Origin: CAZKUR01 sp964556005
Lineage (GTDB): Bacteria > Bacteroidota > Ignavibacteria > Ignavibacteriales > Ignavibacteriaceae
Assembly: GCA_964556005.1 (NCBI GenBank)
Contig: CAZKUR010000067.1
Location: 1 to 20,854, forward strand
Length of the DNA: 20,854 nt
Direction of reading: 5' to 3'
The notes beneath the pieces are model-generated. The model made no database searches. It was not told the origin of the DNA and was given only the letters and a program-made list of their open reading frames with translations. Each line of letters opens with the position of its first letter. Position 1 is the first letter of the stretch. This document shows positions 7,878-14,924 of the stretch, one piece after another. A program made the position numbers and the translations under genes.

Positions 7878-8500
7878 CAGGAATAATTCTTTCCGGAGGA
7901 AGCAGTACACGAATGGGTGTAAATAAATCTTTGTTGAAGATAGGCAGCAAAACAGTAATTGAACATGTCCTTGTTTTGATGGAATCTATTTTCACAAATG
8001 TAATTCTTAGTACTAATAATCCTGAGGATTATTCTTTCCTTGGTACACAAATGTTTAAAGATGTTTACCCTCACTCAGGACCGCTTGCCGGTATACATTC
8101 CGGGCTTGTTAATTCAAGCAGGCAAAAGAATTTTATTCTTTCATGCGATATGCCTTTAATGACGAAAGAGATGATTGATTATATAATTCAATTTAAAACG
8201 GATAAACCGGTAACTGTCGCTAAGTCTGAAGGATATATACAGCAACTATGCGGTTTGTACGATAAATCATGTGCCGGATTTGCAGAAGAAATATTAATTA
8301 ATGAAGCCGATAATGAATTAAGGGAAACCGAGCAAAAAAAGAGAGGCTGCAGAGTGCTGAGGTTAATCGATGTTGTAGGTGCTGAAATAATAGATGCCGA
8401 AAGTCTCTCTTTCTATAGTCCCGATCTTTTTTTCAACATGAACAAAAGAGAGGATTATGAGTATGCACTAAAAAAACTATCCTCTAAAACATCCGTTTAA
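7862..8500 (+). CDS. mobA: Molybdenum cofactor guanylyltransferase MobA
   Basis: Attaches GMP from GTP to Mo-molybdopterin, giving the MGD cofactor used by DMSO-reductase-family enzymes such as the one encoded downstream. The N-terminal nucleotide-binding loop is L-S-G-G-S-S-T-R-M-G (10-19) with K22. Further matches are H-S-G-P-L-A-G-I-H-S-G-L, the metal-binding S-C-D96-M-P-L-M, and the late F-N-M-N-K-R-E-D-Y. The length (212) is slightly above the classical enzyme. The start lies within moeA, preceded by AAAGGAGA about 10 bp upstream. It is the last gene of its unit. Confidence 0.94.
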   Translation: MYNDITGIILSGGSSTRMGVNKSLLKIGSKTVIEHVLVLMESIFTNVILSTNNPEDYSFLGTQMFKDVYPHSGPLAGIHSGLVNSSRQKNFILSCDMPLMTKEMIDYIIQFKTDKPVTVAKSEGYIQQLCGLYDKSCAGFAEEILINEADNELRETEQKKRGCRVLRLIDVVGAEIIDAESLSFYSPDLFFNMNKREDYEYALKKLSSKTSV

Positions 8501-8736
8501 TCTTCATTATTTCTTAATTACTTGTGCCGGATGAACCTTTCACCCGAAATAAATATAAACAATATCAAACGTTCTCACGAAATAGAAGAACAAAAATTAT
8601 TTTCTTTTAATTGAAAACCTCTTAGTAAAAAAAATTACACTATCGAATTAAAGTAGATAATTTCCAGTGGCAAAGAATTTGATATTTATAAATATCAAAA
8701 ATTGAATTTAAGGTCACATTTAAGTTCGGAATTGAT
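8501..8736. other. Intergenic region, 236 bp, between mobA and the regulator
   Basis: No gene and no clear terminator hairpin with a T-run is seen after mobA, so some read-through into the next unit is possible. The right end holds copy 3 of the shared element (8668-8698). Confidence 0.5.
8668..8698 (+). promoter_or_regulatory. Shared regulatory element, copy 3 (upstream of the MerR-like gene and reductase operon)
   Basis: TGGCA (8668-8672), six bases, then TTGATATTTATAAATATCAA (8679-8698), a perfect 20-bp palindrome. It differs from copies 1 and 2 at one base of the palindrome and at a few bases of the spacer. It ends 38 bp before the TTG start of the regulator gene, which suggests autoregulation if that protein binds it. 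Each strand also reads TTGAT-N4-ATAAA, one mismatch from the FNR/DNR half-site pair, so a Crp/FNR-type regulator is an alternative. Confidence 0.75.
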
Positions 8737-9177
8737 TTGGAAGCAATTGAAAAACATGAAATACCGCTATTCCCTATAAGTGTAGCTGCAAAATTATTAG
8801 GTATATCAGTCCATACTTTAAGAATGTACGAAAAAGAAGGATTGATAGTTCCTTTTAAAAAAGAATCAAATCACCGTCTTTATTCGAATTCGGATATAGA
8901 GCGGTTATCATGCATTCGAAATACCATAAATGAATCAAAAATAAGTATTGCAGGTATTAAAAGTATTTATTCGCTTATACCCTGCTGGGAAATAACCGGA
9001 TGCTCTGAAAGCGACAGGGTAAAATGCGATGCTTACAAATCACACTCAAGTCCGTGCTGGAGCTTTAAGCATACCGAAAATGTTTGTGCCGGTCTTAATT
9101 GCAGAAATTGCGAAGTCTATAAGAACTTTATAGAAAATGGCAGCCTTAAAGAAAAATTAAAAATAGTAATAAAGTAG
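8737..9177 (+). CDS. MerR-like (HspR-type) regulator with a cysteine-rich two-CW domain
   Basis: A 146-residue putative transcription factor. Residues 13-80 form a MerR-family winged helix: I-S-V-A-A-K-L-L-G-I-S-V-H-T-L-R-M-Y-E-K-E-G-L-I, then N-H-R-L-Y-S wing residues and an I-x-x-I dimer helix. The C-terminal 65 residues hold seven cysteines in the order C83-W, C89, C97, C107-W, C117, C122, C125. The paired C-W motifs and the final C-R-N-C-E-V-Y match what is called a two-CW domain, found in other signalling proteins. The cysteines could hold an Fe-S cluster or metal, which fits a redox or sulfur-species sensor. The start is TTG, with GGA six bases upstream and no in-frame ATG before the HTH. 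It lies 62 bp before the molybdoenzyme gene and downstream of a palindromic element it may bind. The ligand is unknown. Confidence 0.82.
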   Translation: MEAIEKHEIPLFPISVAAKLLGISVHTLRMYEKEGLIVPFKKESNHRLYSNSDIERLSCIRNTINESKISIAGIKSIYSLIPCWEITGCSESDRVKCDAYKSHSSPCWSFKHTENVCAGLNCRNCEVYKNFIENGSLKEKLKIVIK

Positions 9178-9227
9178 AATATCCCGTACCGGATTTTATA
9201 ACAGGAGTACAGGATAGTTAAATTAAC

Positions 9228-9233
9228 AGGAGG
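9228..9233 (+). promoter_or_regulatory. Ribosome binding site that fixes a TTG start for the molybdoenzyme
   Basis: AGGAGG lies six bases before TTG at 9240. The nearby ATG at 9236 is only two bases away from this site and in another frame, giving a five-codon dead end (M-L-G-K-stop). TTG is therefore the real start and restores the Tat motif R-R-S-F-L-K right after it. Confidence 0.8.
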
Positions 9234-9239
9234 AAATGC

Positions 9240-11585
9240 TTGGGAAATAAAATTTCTCGGCGGTCATTTCTAAAGGTCAGTGGTACTGTGGGAACAGGTG
9301 CAGCAATTGGTTTATCTGCTGTTCCTAAAAAGGCTAAAGCAGCCGGGAGAATAAATCCGGAAAAAATGGCAAGAATTCCCACCGTGTGTGAACAATGTTT
9401 TTGGCGCTGCGGAATAATCGCTAATGTACAAGAGGGCAAATTAATAAACATAGAAGGGAATCCGCTTAATCCTAATAATCGAGGTAGAATATGTGCACGG
9501 GGTAATGCCGGTGTAGCATTACTTTATGAGAAAGACCGTTTGAAAAATCCGATGATAAGAGTTGGAGAAAGAGGAAGCGGCAAATGGAGAGATGTAAGCT
9601 GGGATGAAGCACTGGATTATACTGCAGAAAAGCTGTTAGCCGTTACAAAAAAATACGGAGTTGAAGCCAACGCTCTCTTCTCTCACGGCGCATCCGCATA
9701 TTTTATTAACGATATGTATAGGTTTTGGGGCACACCTAATAATGCTGCTCCATCGTTTGCTCAATGCAAAGGTTCAAGGGATGTCGGATATGAATTAACA
9801 TACGGTGAATCCATCGGTTCTCCCGAACGACTTGATCTGGCAAATGCAAAAGTTATTACCTTAATCGGAAGCGCCTTAGGTGAAAACATTCATACAGGTC
9901 AAATCATTGATTTTACGGACGGCATCGGAAACGGCGCGCAGGTAATTACAGTTGATCCGCGATTCTCTACTGCAGCAAGCAAAGCTAAATATTGGCTCCC
10001 AATTAAACCTGGAACCGATACTGCACTGATTCTGGCATGGATACATGAAGTAATTAAAAATAAAGGATACGATGAAAAGTTTGTCCGCACTTCAACGACA
10101 GGATTTTCGGAACTTACCAATCATGTAAAAAGTTTTACACCTGAATGGGCAGAAAAAATAACAGAGATTCCATCTTCTGTAATAAAAGAAACCGCAAAAT
10201 TAATGATGGATGCAAAGCCTGCAGTTTTAGTTCACCCGGGAAGACATGTGGCCTGGTACGGCAATGATGTACAAAGAGCGAGAGCAGTAGCAATACTTGC
10301 AGCTATTCTGGGAGTATGGGGGCAGAAGGGTGGTTACTTCCTTAATTCTCATTTTCCCGCTCAATATAATGCTTTGAATATTCCCGATGCACCTACTCCT
10401 AAAAAAGAAAGAGCAGACGGTGCAGGTATTCGTTATCCTTATGCGAATAGTGAAGGGTTAACTCAAGAACTTGTAAAAGCAACTTTGCAGCAAAAACCTT
10501 ATCCGATAAAATCATGGATGGTGTTCGGCCAAAATATTTTCAATAGTATTCCCAACGAAGGAGATACAAAAAAGGCAATTGATAATCTTGATTTCTATGC
10601 AGTAGTCGATGTTAGACCGACAAAACCAACCTGGTTTGCAGATGTTGTAATGCCGGAAGATACTTATCTTGAAAGATATGATATGCTTATGACGGTTTCT
10701 GGATGGCATGAGCAGTATGTAGCCCTAAGGCAGCCTGTGGTTAAACGTGTGCACAATACGCGTCCCGGATGGTGGATAGCTAAAGAGTTAGGAAAGAGAT
10801 TAGGATTGTCGGCATTTTATCCTTATGACGAATATGAAGATGTTATTAAGTATCAGTTGCGTGATTCGGGTATCTCTTTTACAAAATTAAAAAGAGACGG
10901 TGTAATTACATTTCCTGCAAAACCTTATCTTGATGCGAATGAAACTTATTCATTTAAAACAGCCGATAAAAAAATCCAATTATATTCAAAAGAATTAAAA
11001 GAGCTTGGTTTCGATCCGTTACCGAAATACGAACCGGTGAATGATCCGCCGCATGGTTACTTTAGGCTTGTTTACGGAATGATGCCTGTTCATTCGCACG
11101 GAAAAACCGAAAGCAACCCGTGGCTGAACACAATCATCTCCGAACCGCATCTTTGGATTAATGAAACGACCGCAAGAAGTATGGGATTAAAGGATGGAGA
11201 TGAAATAGTTCTTGAGAATCAGGACGGAATTAAATCAGATAAAATAAAAATTTTAGCAACTCCGGGAATGAGGCCGGATGCGGTCTATTTGCCACACGGA
11301 TTCGGCGGGAACGATCGCGGACTTCTCGATTATACAAAACGTCGGGTTTCGGATAATCTTTTGATATCAAAATACACAGTCGATCCGATAAGCGGCGGTA
11401 CCGGACTTCGCGTTAATTTCGTCCGTGTTCTGCAGAATGATCAACCTCTAATGCCTTCGGTTGAAGTCAGCTTCACCGGGGTAACGTCTAAAAAAGTATC
11501 AAATATTAAACAAAATGAAACTGAAACTAGAACCTTCAAGCGGGTTATTACCAAGAAAGAATCCGCCGTCAGGGAAGGGTGCTAG
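9240..11585 (+). CDS. Tat-exported molybdopterin oxidoreductase, PhsA/PsrA-like (thiosulfate or polysulfide reductase catalytic subunit)
   Basis: A 781-residue catalytic subunit of the DMSO-reductase family, facing outside the cytoplasmic membrane. The Tat signal S-R-R-S-F-L-K is at 6-12 with a hydrophobic stretch and K-A-K-A-A near 31-35. A [4Fe-4S] site follows: C50-x2-C53-x3-C57-x27-C85. The likely Mo ligand is C176 in F-A-Q-C-K-G-S. The H-P-G-R-H-V-A-W-Y-G-N-D-V-Q-R-A-R-A segment and the C-terminal V-H-S-H-G-K-T-E-S-N-P-W-L segment fit the PhsA/PsrA branch better than nitrate or formate enzymes. Its operon supplies an electron-transfer ferredoxin, a quinol-oxidising cytochrome b and sulfur transporters, favouring thiosulfate, polysulfide or tetrathionate as substrate. 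After the family fold comes an extra Lys/Glu-rich tail of about 35 residues ending A-V-R-E-G-C, with Cys as the last residue. Substrate is inferred. Confidence 0.93.
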   Translation: MGNKISRRSFLKVSGTVGTGAAIGLSAVPKKAKAAGRINPEKMARIPTVCEQCFWRCGIIANVQEGKLINIEGNPLNPNNRGRICARGNAGVALLYEKDRLKNPMIRVGERGSGKWRDVSWDEALDYTAEKLLAVTKKYGVEANALFSHGASAYFINDMYRFWGTPNNAAPSFAQCKGSRDVGYELTYGESIGSPERLDLANAKVITLIGSALGENIHTGQIIDFTDGIGNGAQVITVDPRFSTAASKAKYWLPIKPGTDTALILAWIHEVIKNKGYDEKFVRTSTTGFSELTNHVKSFTPEWAEKITEIPSSVIKETAKLMMDAKPAVLVHPGRHVAWYGNDVQRARAVAILAAILGVWGQKGGYFLNSHFPAQYNALNIPDAPTPKKERADGAGIRYPYANSEGLTQELVKATLQQKPYPIKSWMVFGQNIFNSIPNEGDTKKAIDNLDFYAVVDVRPTKPTWFADVVMPEDTYLERYDMLMTVSGWHEQYVALRQPVVKRVHNTRPGWWIAKELGKRLGLSAFYPYDEYEDVIKYQLRDSGISFTKLKRDGVITFPAKPYLDANETYSFKTADKKIQLYSKELKELGFDPLPKYEPVNDPPHGYFRLVYGMMPVHSHGKTESNPWLNTIISEPHLWINETTARSMGLKDGDEIVLENQDGIKSDKIKILATPGMRPDAVYLPHGFGGNDRGLLDYTKRRVSDNLLISKYTVDPISGGTGLRVNFVRVLQNDQPLMPSVEVSFTGVTSKKVSNIKQNETETRTFKRVITKKESAVREGC

Positions 11586-11594
11586 GAGTTATAT

Positions 11595-12323
11595 ATGAGT
11601 AAATATGCAATGGTAATAGATATGGACAGGTGCGTTTCATGTCATGCATGCGAGGTGGCTTGCCGGTCGCACTATGATGTGCCTGTTCCATATTATAGAA
11701 ACTGGGTTCATCAATTGAGACCTGAAGGAGTATATCCTGATATTAAAAAAGTCAGTTATGTTGGGCTTTGCAATCATTGCGATGATGCGCCTTGCGTGAA
11801 AGCATGTCCGACAGGAGCAACATATAAACGAGAAGATGGTATTGTTGTAGTTGATAAGAATTTATGTATCGGCTGCGGGTTGTGCATCGATGCATGTCCT
11901 TATGGTGCAAGATATATAAATCCTGATAATGAAAAAGTTGACAAATGTGATTTTTGTGTAGACAGAATTACTCACGGTGAAGAGCCTGCCTGTGTTGCAA
12001 CTTGTATTGCAGGTGCCCGTATATTCGGAGACCTTGATGATCCGAAATCAAGTGTTTCCAAATTAGTAGCAAGCGGTGCTGAACAGAATGTATCGGATGA
12101 AGTAAACGTTGGCCCCAATATTTATTACCTGGATAGTCATAACGATTTTCCGGTTGTAAAAGCAGCTTTTCCTCCGAAAGTACCCCACACGCCCACACCG
12201 CAAAGTATGTGGAGTAAAGTCCTGCGGCCGCTATTTTGGCTGGCGATCGGAGGAACTTTCCTTGGTCAGTTTGCTGCATTTGCTGCACAATTAATTAAAG
12301 GTGAAAGTGAAGTGAAGGAGTAG
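11595..12323 (+). CDS. Four-cluster [4Fe-4S] electron-transfer subunit with a C-terminal membrane anchor
   Basis: A 242-residue beta subunit that would carry electrons between the cytochrome b and the molybdoenzyme. Sixteen cysteines form four clusters: C13/16/19/23, C59/62/67/71, C91/94/97/101 and C118/121/133/137, the PsrB/PhsB/NrfC/FdnH pattern. A single hydrophobic helix near 202-226 (P-L-F-W-L-A-I-G-G-T-F-L-G-Q-F-A-A-F) anchors it, as in FdnH-type subunits; plain PsrB/NrfC proteins lack this. That agrees with the next gene being FdnI-like rather than NrfD-like. No signal peptide is present; export is expected by piggy-back on the Tat-exported catalytic subunit. AGGAG precedes the ATG, 9 bp after the upstream stop. 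Confidence 0.93.
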   Translation: MSKYAMVIDMDRCVSCHACEVACRSHYDVPVPYYRNWVHQLRPEGVYPDIKKVSYVGLCNHCDDAPCVKACPTGATYKREDGIVVVDKNLCIGCGLCIDACPYGARYINPDNEKVDKCDFCVDRITHGEEPACVATCIAGARIFGDLDDPKSSVSKLVASGAEQNVSDEVNVGPNIYYLDSHNDFPVVKAAFPPKVPHTPTPQSMWSKVLRPLFWLAIGGTFLGQFAAFAAQLIKGESEVKE

Positions 12324-12326
12324 AAG

Positions 12327-13226
12327 ATGGGACTAAGTACAAGCAAATTAAACGAAGATATTATTTTAGATCATGACCTTTTAAAGAGTCATAGGCGCCT
12401 GACATTTGAAGAAAAACGAATTTTAGCAAATCGTGTTATGAAAAAGCACGGAGTTGCCGGAGTAACTCTGCATTGGGTGAATGCAATTTCATGGTTCCTG
12501 CTTATTGCGACAGGGGTTGCATTGCTTTCGGCAACATATCTTAAATTCGCACCCGATTGGTATCTCGATATGATGGAGGGCATTTTCGGGAACAAAGGAG
12601 CAATGCTTCACTTTCATATTGCAGTAGGAATTTTTTGGGTTCTTACTCTTTTATTGTATGGAGTTTTCGGGTTTAAAAATTATTTGCTGGATTTCATAAA
12701 GCATGATTTAACGCTTGATAAAGATGACATAAGATGGTTCCCGGCCAAGGTTAAAAACTTAATGGGCAAGTTGAGTAATTATAATATGCCTGCACAGGGA
12801 ACTTATAACGCCGGGCAAAAGGCTTATGCAGTAATTGTCGCAATAAGTACCATTGCACTTATAATTACCGGCCCGGTCATGGCTTTTCACATCGGTTCGA
12901 TAACCGTAATTCAGTGGGCAATGATGATTCATTTTGTTGCCACGATGTCGGTATTTACCGGTGTATTTGTTCATGTTTATATGGCAGCGCTTTTCCCGGA
13001 AGAGCGGCCGGCTTTTTTCTCTATGATTACCGGTAAGGTGAATGAACTTTATGCATATCTGCATCACTACAAATGGTGGAAAGAAATTAAAAACGAAGAA
13101 CACCTTTTCTTTAAAGAGGAATTACAGAAAGACGGTATACTATTGCCTGAGCTGGAAGAATGCAAGAATATTAAAGATCATATAGTTTCGGCAAAGGTTT
13201 ACAATCTGGAAGGAGAACAATTATGA
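12327..13226 (+). CDS. Diheme cytochrome b membrane subunit, FdnI/PhsC-like
   Basis: A 299-residue membrane anchor that should oxidise menaquinol (or reduce menaquinone) and pass electrons to the ferredoxin subunit. Four hydrophobic segments lie near 45-67, 92-112, 157-177 and 196-221. Likely heme-b ligands are H49 (T-L-H-W), H95 or H97 (L-H-F-H), H202 and H216; the last pair is 14 apart, as in FdnI. The Y-N-A-G-Q-K stretch (150-155) is a formate dehydrogenase gamma subunit signature. Compared with FdnI it has about 40 extra residues at the N-terminus and 60 at the C-terminus, both charged. The stop overlaps the next ATG by four bases (ATGA). Confidence 0.9.
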   Translation: MGLSTSKLNEDIILDHDLLKSHRRLTFEEKRILANRVMKKHGVAGVTLHWVNAISWFLLIATGVALLSATYLKFAPDWYLDMMEGIFGNKGAMLHFHIAVGIFWVLTLLLYGVFGFKNYLLDFIKHDLTLDKDDIRWFPAKVKNLMGKLSNYNMPAQGTYNAGQKAYAVIVAISTIALIITGPVMAFHIGSITVIQWAMMIHFVATMSVFTGVFVHVYMAALFPEERPAFFSMITGKVNELYAYLHHYKWWKEIKNEEHLFFKEELQKDGILLPELEECKNIKDHIVSAKVYNLEGEQL

Positions 13227-13732
13227 AAAAGAAATTATGGGATCCTATTTTCGGAGGAATAATGATCGGACTGGCAATCATTCTTACATTTTATATATCA
13301 GGAAGAGGCCTTGGAGCTTCCGGAGCAATGACAGATTTTGCCGTTTGGATTCAGAACGCTGTCTCACCCGCTTATACTCATTCAAGTGAATACTTTTCCA
13401 AATATGTTGCGAACGGCCAAAACCCGTTAAACGATTATCTCGTATTTATGGGAATAGGAATAATGATTGGAAGTTTTTTAGCAGGAAAAGTTTCGAAGGA
13501 TTTGAAGTTTGAAGTATTGAGAGGACCTAATATCTCGGATAAAGGTAGATTAGGTTATGCATTAGTAGGAGGTGCGCTTGTAGGCTTTGCCGCAAGATTA
13601 GCAAGAGGCTGCACCAGTGGTCAGGCATTAGTAGGAGGTGCTGAACTCTCGGTTGGTTCCTGGGCTTTCATGTTTTCAATTTTTATCGGTGGATTTGCCG
13701 TAGCTTATTTTGTAAGGAGACAATGGATATGA
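13223..13732 (+). CDS. YeeE/YedE (PmpA/B-like) sulfur-compound permease, first half
   Basis: A 169-residue membrane protein with about four to five hydrophobic segments. It carries the family signature A-R-L-A-R-G-C130-T-S-G-Q-A-L-V-G-G. In the full-length thiosulfate importer TsuA, conserved cysteines line the path and pass the sulfur compound along by transient S-S...S contacts. Here the transporter is split into two genes, as in PmpA/PmpB pairs. It overlaps the cytochrome b gene by four bases and is preceded by GGAAGGAG. The cargo could be thiosulfate, sulfide or a persulfide; the placement behind a PhsA/PsrA-like enzyme supports a sulfur compound but not which one. Confidence 0.9.
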   Translation: MKKKLWDPIFGGIMIGLAIILTFYISGRGLGASGAMTDFAVWIQNAVSPAYTHSSEYFSKYVANGQNPLNDYLVFMGIGIMIGSFLAGKVSKDLKFEVLRGPNISDKGRLGYALVGGALVGFAARLARGCTSGQALVGGAELSVGSWAFMFSIFIGGFAVAYFVRRQWI

Positions 13733-14322
13733 TTGGACCATTAGTAAAAAACGGAATAATTTCGGGCGGAGTTAATACAATATTTGCAGTACTAATAGGA
13801 ATACTTTTCGGGTATGCACTTCAACGTTCTGGATTTACAAATTCACGGAAAATTGCTTCAACTTTTTATATGAAGGATGTGGATGTACCGGTTGTTATGT
13901 TTACTGCAATTGTTACAGCTTCCATCGGGCTGTGGGGGCTATCCCTCTTTGGATTAATCGATTTAGCAAAATTTTATTTTCTTCCGTCTTATTTATTGCC
14001 GATGATAGTTGGAGGACTTATATTCGGAGTCGGTATGGCAGTGGGTGGTTTTTGTCCCGGGACTTCTCTTGCATCTATGGTTACGGGTAAAATAGATGCA
14101 ATGGTTTTTGTAGTAGGATTTTTTCTCGGTAGTTTGGCTTTCGGAGATTTCTATCCTATATGGAAAAATTTCTATCAATCAGGTGCCAACGGAGTCTGGC
14201 GCATCGACCAATTATTTAATGTAAATGTCGGACTTGCGGTTCTGCTTGTTACACTTCTGGCGGTATTTGGAAGTCTGGGAATGAGAAAACTGCAATTTAA
14301 ATTCTGGGGTAAAAATGATTAA
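13723..14322 (+). CDS. YeeE/YedE (PmpA/B-like) sulfur-compound permease, second half
   Basis: A 199-residue partner of the preceding half permease, with about five to six hydrophobic segments and the signature G-V-G-M-A-V-G-G-F-C111-P-G-T-S-L-A-S. Each half contributes one conserved cysteine, matching the internal pseudo-symmetry of single-chain YeeE proteins. Two starts are possible: ATG 13723 (AGGAG five bases upstream) and ATG 13729, which would give a four-base ATGA overlap like the previous junction; they differ by two residues. It overlaps the rhodanese-like gene by eight bases. Confidence 0.9.
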   Translation: MDMIGPLVKNGIISGGVNTIFAVLIGILFGYALQRSGFTNSRKIASTFYMKDVDVPVVMFTAIVTASIGLWGLSLFGLIDLAKFYFLPSYLLPMIVGGLIFGVGMAVGGFCPGTSLASMVTGKIDAMVFVVGFFLGSLAFGDFYPIWKNFYQSGANGVWRIDQLFNVNVGLAVLLVTLLAVFGSLGMRKLQFKFWGKND

Positions 14323-14914
14323 GATATCAAAAAAACATTCGATAATATCTCTGGCGATTCTTGCCGCATTGATCATGGCTTTATTTCCAACAACATCGTT
14401 TATAGGCGAGCCATATGTTTTTGACACACATTTAAAACAGCAGTTTTACAATACAGCAGGTATTTTTACTGTTTCACCAATGGAAGCCGCAGAATATTAT
14501 GCTGAAAATACATCGAATTGCTACTGGATTGATTTAAGAGAAAACAAAGAATTTAAAAAATCTCATCTTTCACCTGCATTAAACGAAGATATAAAGACAC
14601 TGGAGAGATCTAAGTGGAATCCCGAAGATATAATTCTCATCTATGGAAACAATACTCAAGAAGCTCAAAAAGCTGTTTCGATGTTGAGGCAAATGGCTAA
14701 TGCACGTGCTTTTGCTGTTGAAGGTGGATTTAATGAGGTAAAAGAGTATTTAATGGATCCTATTGGAATTAATCTGACATCCAGGTTAACCAATAAGCAG
14801 CTTGCAAATCTGCTGGAATTGCGCGGGAAAATATCCGGAGAAAAAGTATCTCCTTCACAGCTATTGGAGAAATTAAAAAGCAGTAAATCAAAAGCCGTTC
14901 ATGAAGGCTGCTGA
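14315..14914 (+). CDS. Exported rhodanese-fold protein lacking the catalytic cysteine, with a terminal Cys
   Basis: A 199-residue protein with a signal or anchor segment at about 8-28. Its rhodanese domain (52-150) is recognised from W-I-D73-L-R75-E-N-K-E-F-K-K-S-H-L-S-P-A-L-N and the late V-E-G-G-F-N-E-V. In active single-domain rhodaneses the strand L-I-Y is followed by C-x-x-G-x-R/T, forming the persulfide loop. Here it reads L-I-Y110-G111-N-N-T-Q-E-A, so the catalytic Cys is absent. Only two cysteines remain: C69 in N-C-Y-W, and C199, the last residue, in K-S-K-A-V-H-E-G-C. A Lys-rich linker of about 40 residues separates the domain from this tail. The molybdoenzyme of the same operon ends in the same A-V-x-E-G-C. 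It probably acts in the periplasm, perhaps as a sulfur-binding partner. Fold clear, activity unlikely to be classical. Confidence 0.85.
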   Translation: MIKISKKHSIISLAILAALIMALFPTTSFIGEPYVFDTHLKQQFYNTAGIFTVSPMEAAEYYAENTSNCYWIDLRENKEFKKSHLSPALNEDIKTLERSKWNPEDIILIYGNNTQEAQKAVSMLRQMANARAFAVEGGFNEVKEYLMDPIGINLTSRLTNKQLANLLELRGKISGEKVSPSQLLEKLKSSKSKAVHEGC

Positions 14915-14924
14915 AATTAAATAA

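Noticed and set aside
8679..8698. Classical FNR box
   Set aside because: The outer TTGAT and ATCAA half-sites are 10 bp apart instead of 4, so a single FNR dimer site is not met; only mismatched overlapping versions fit.
9236..9250. ATG at 9236 as start of the molybdoenzyme
   Set aside because: Out of frame, stops after four residues, and only two bases from the AGGAGG; the TTG at 9240 is in frame and correctly spaced.
11968..12288. 106-codon - strand reading frame opposite the ferredoxin gene
   Set aside because: It covers the well-supported four-cluster ferredoxin and its membrane anchor; Gln/His-rich composition is a reverse-complement artefact.
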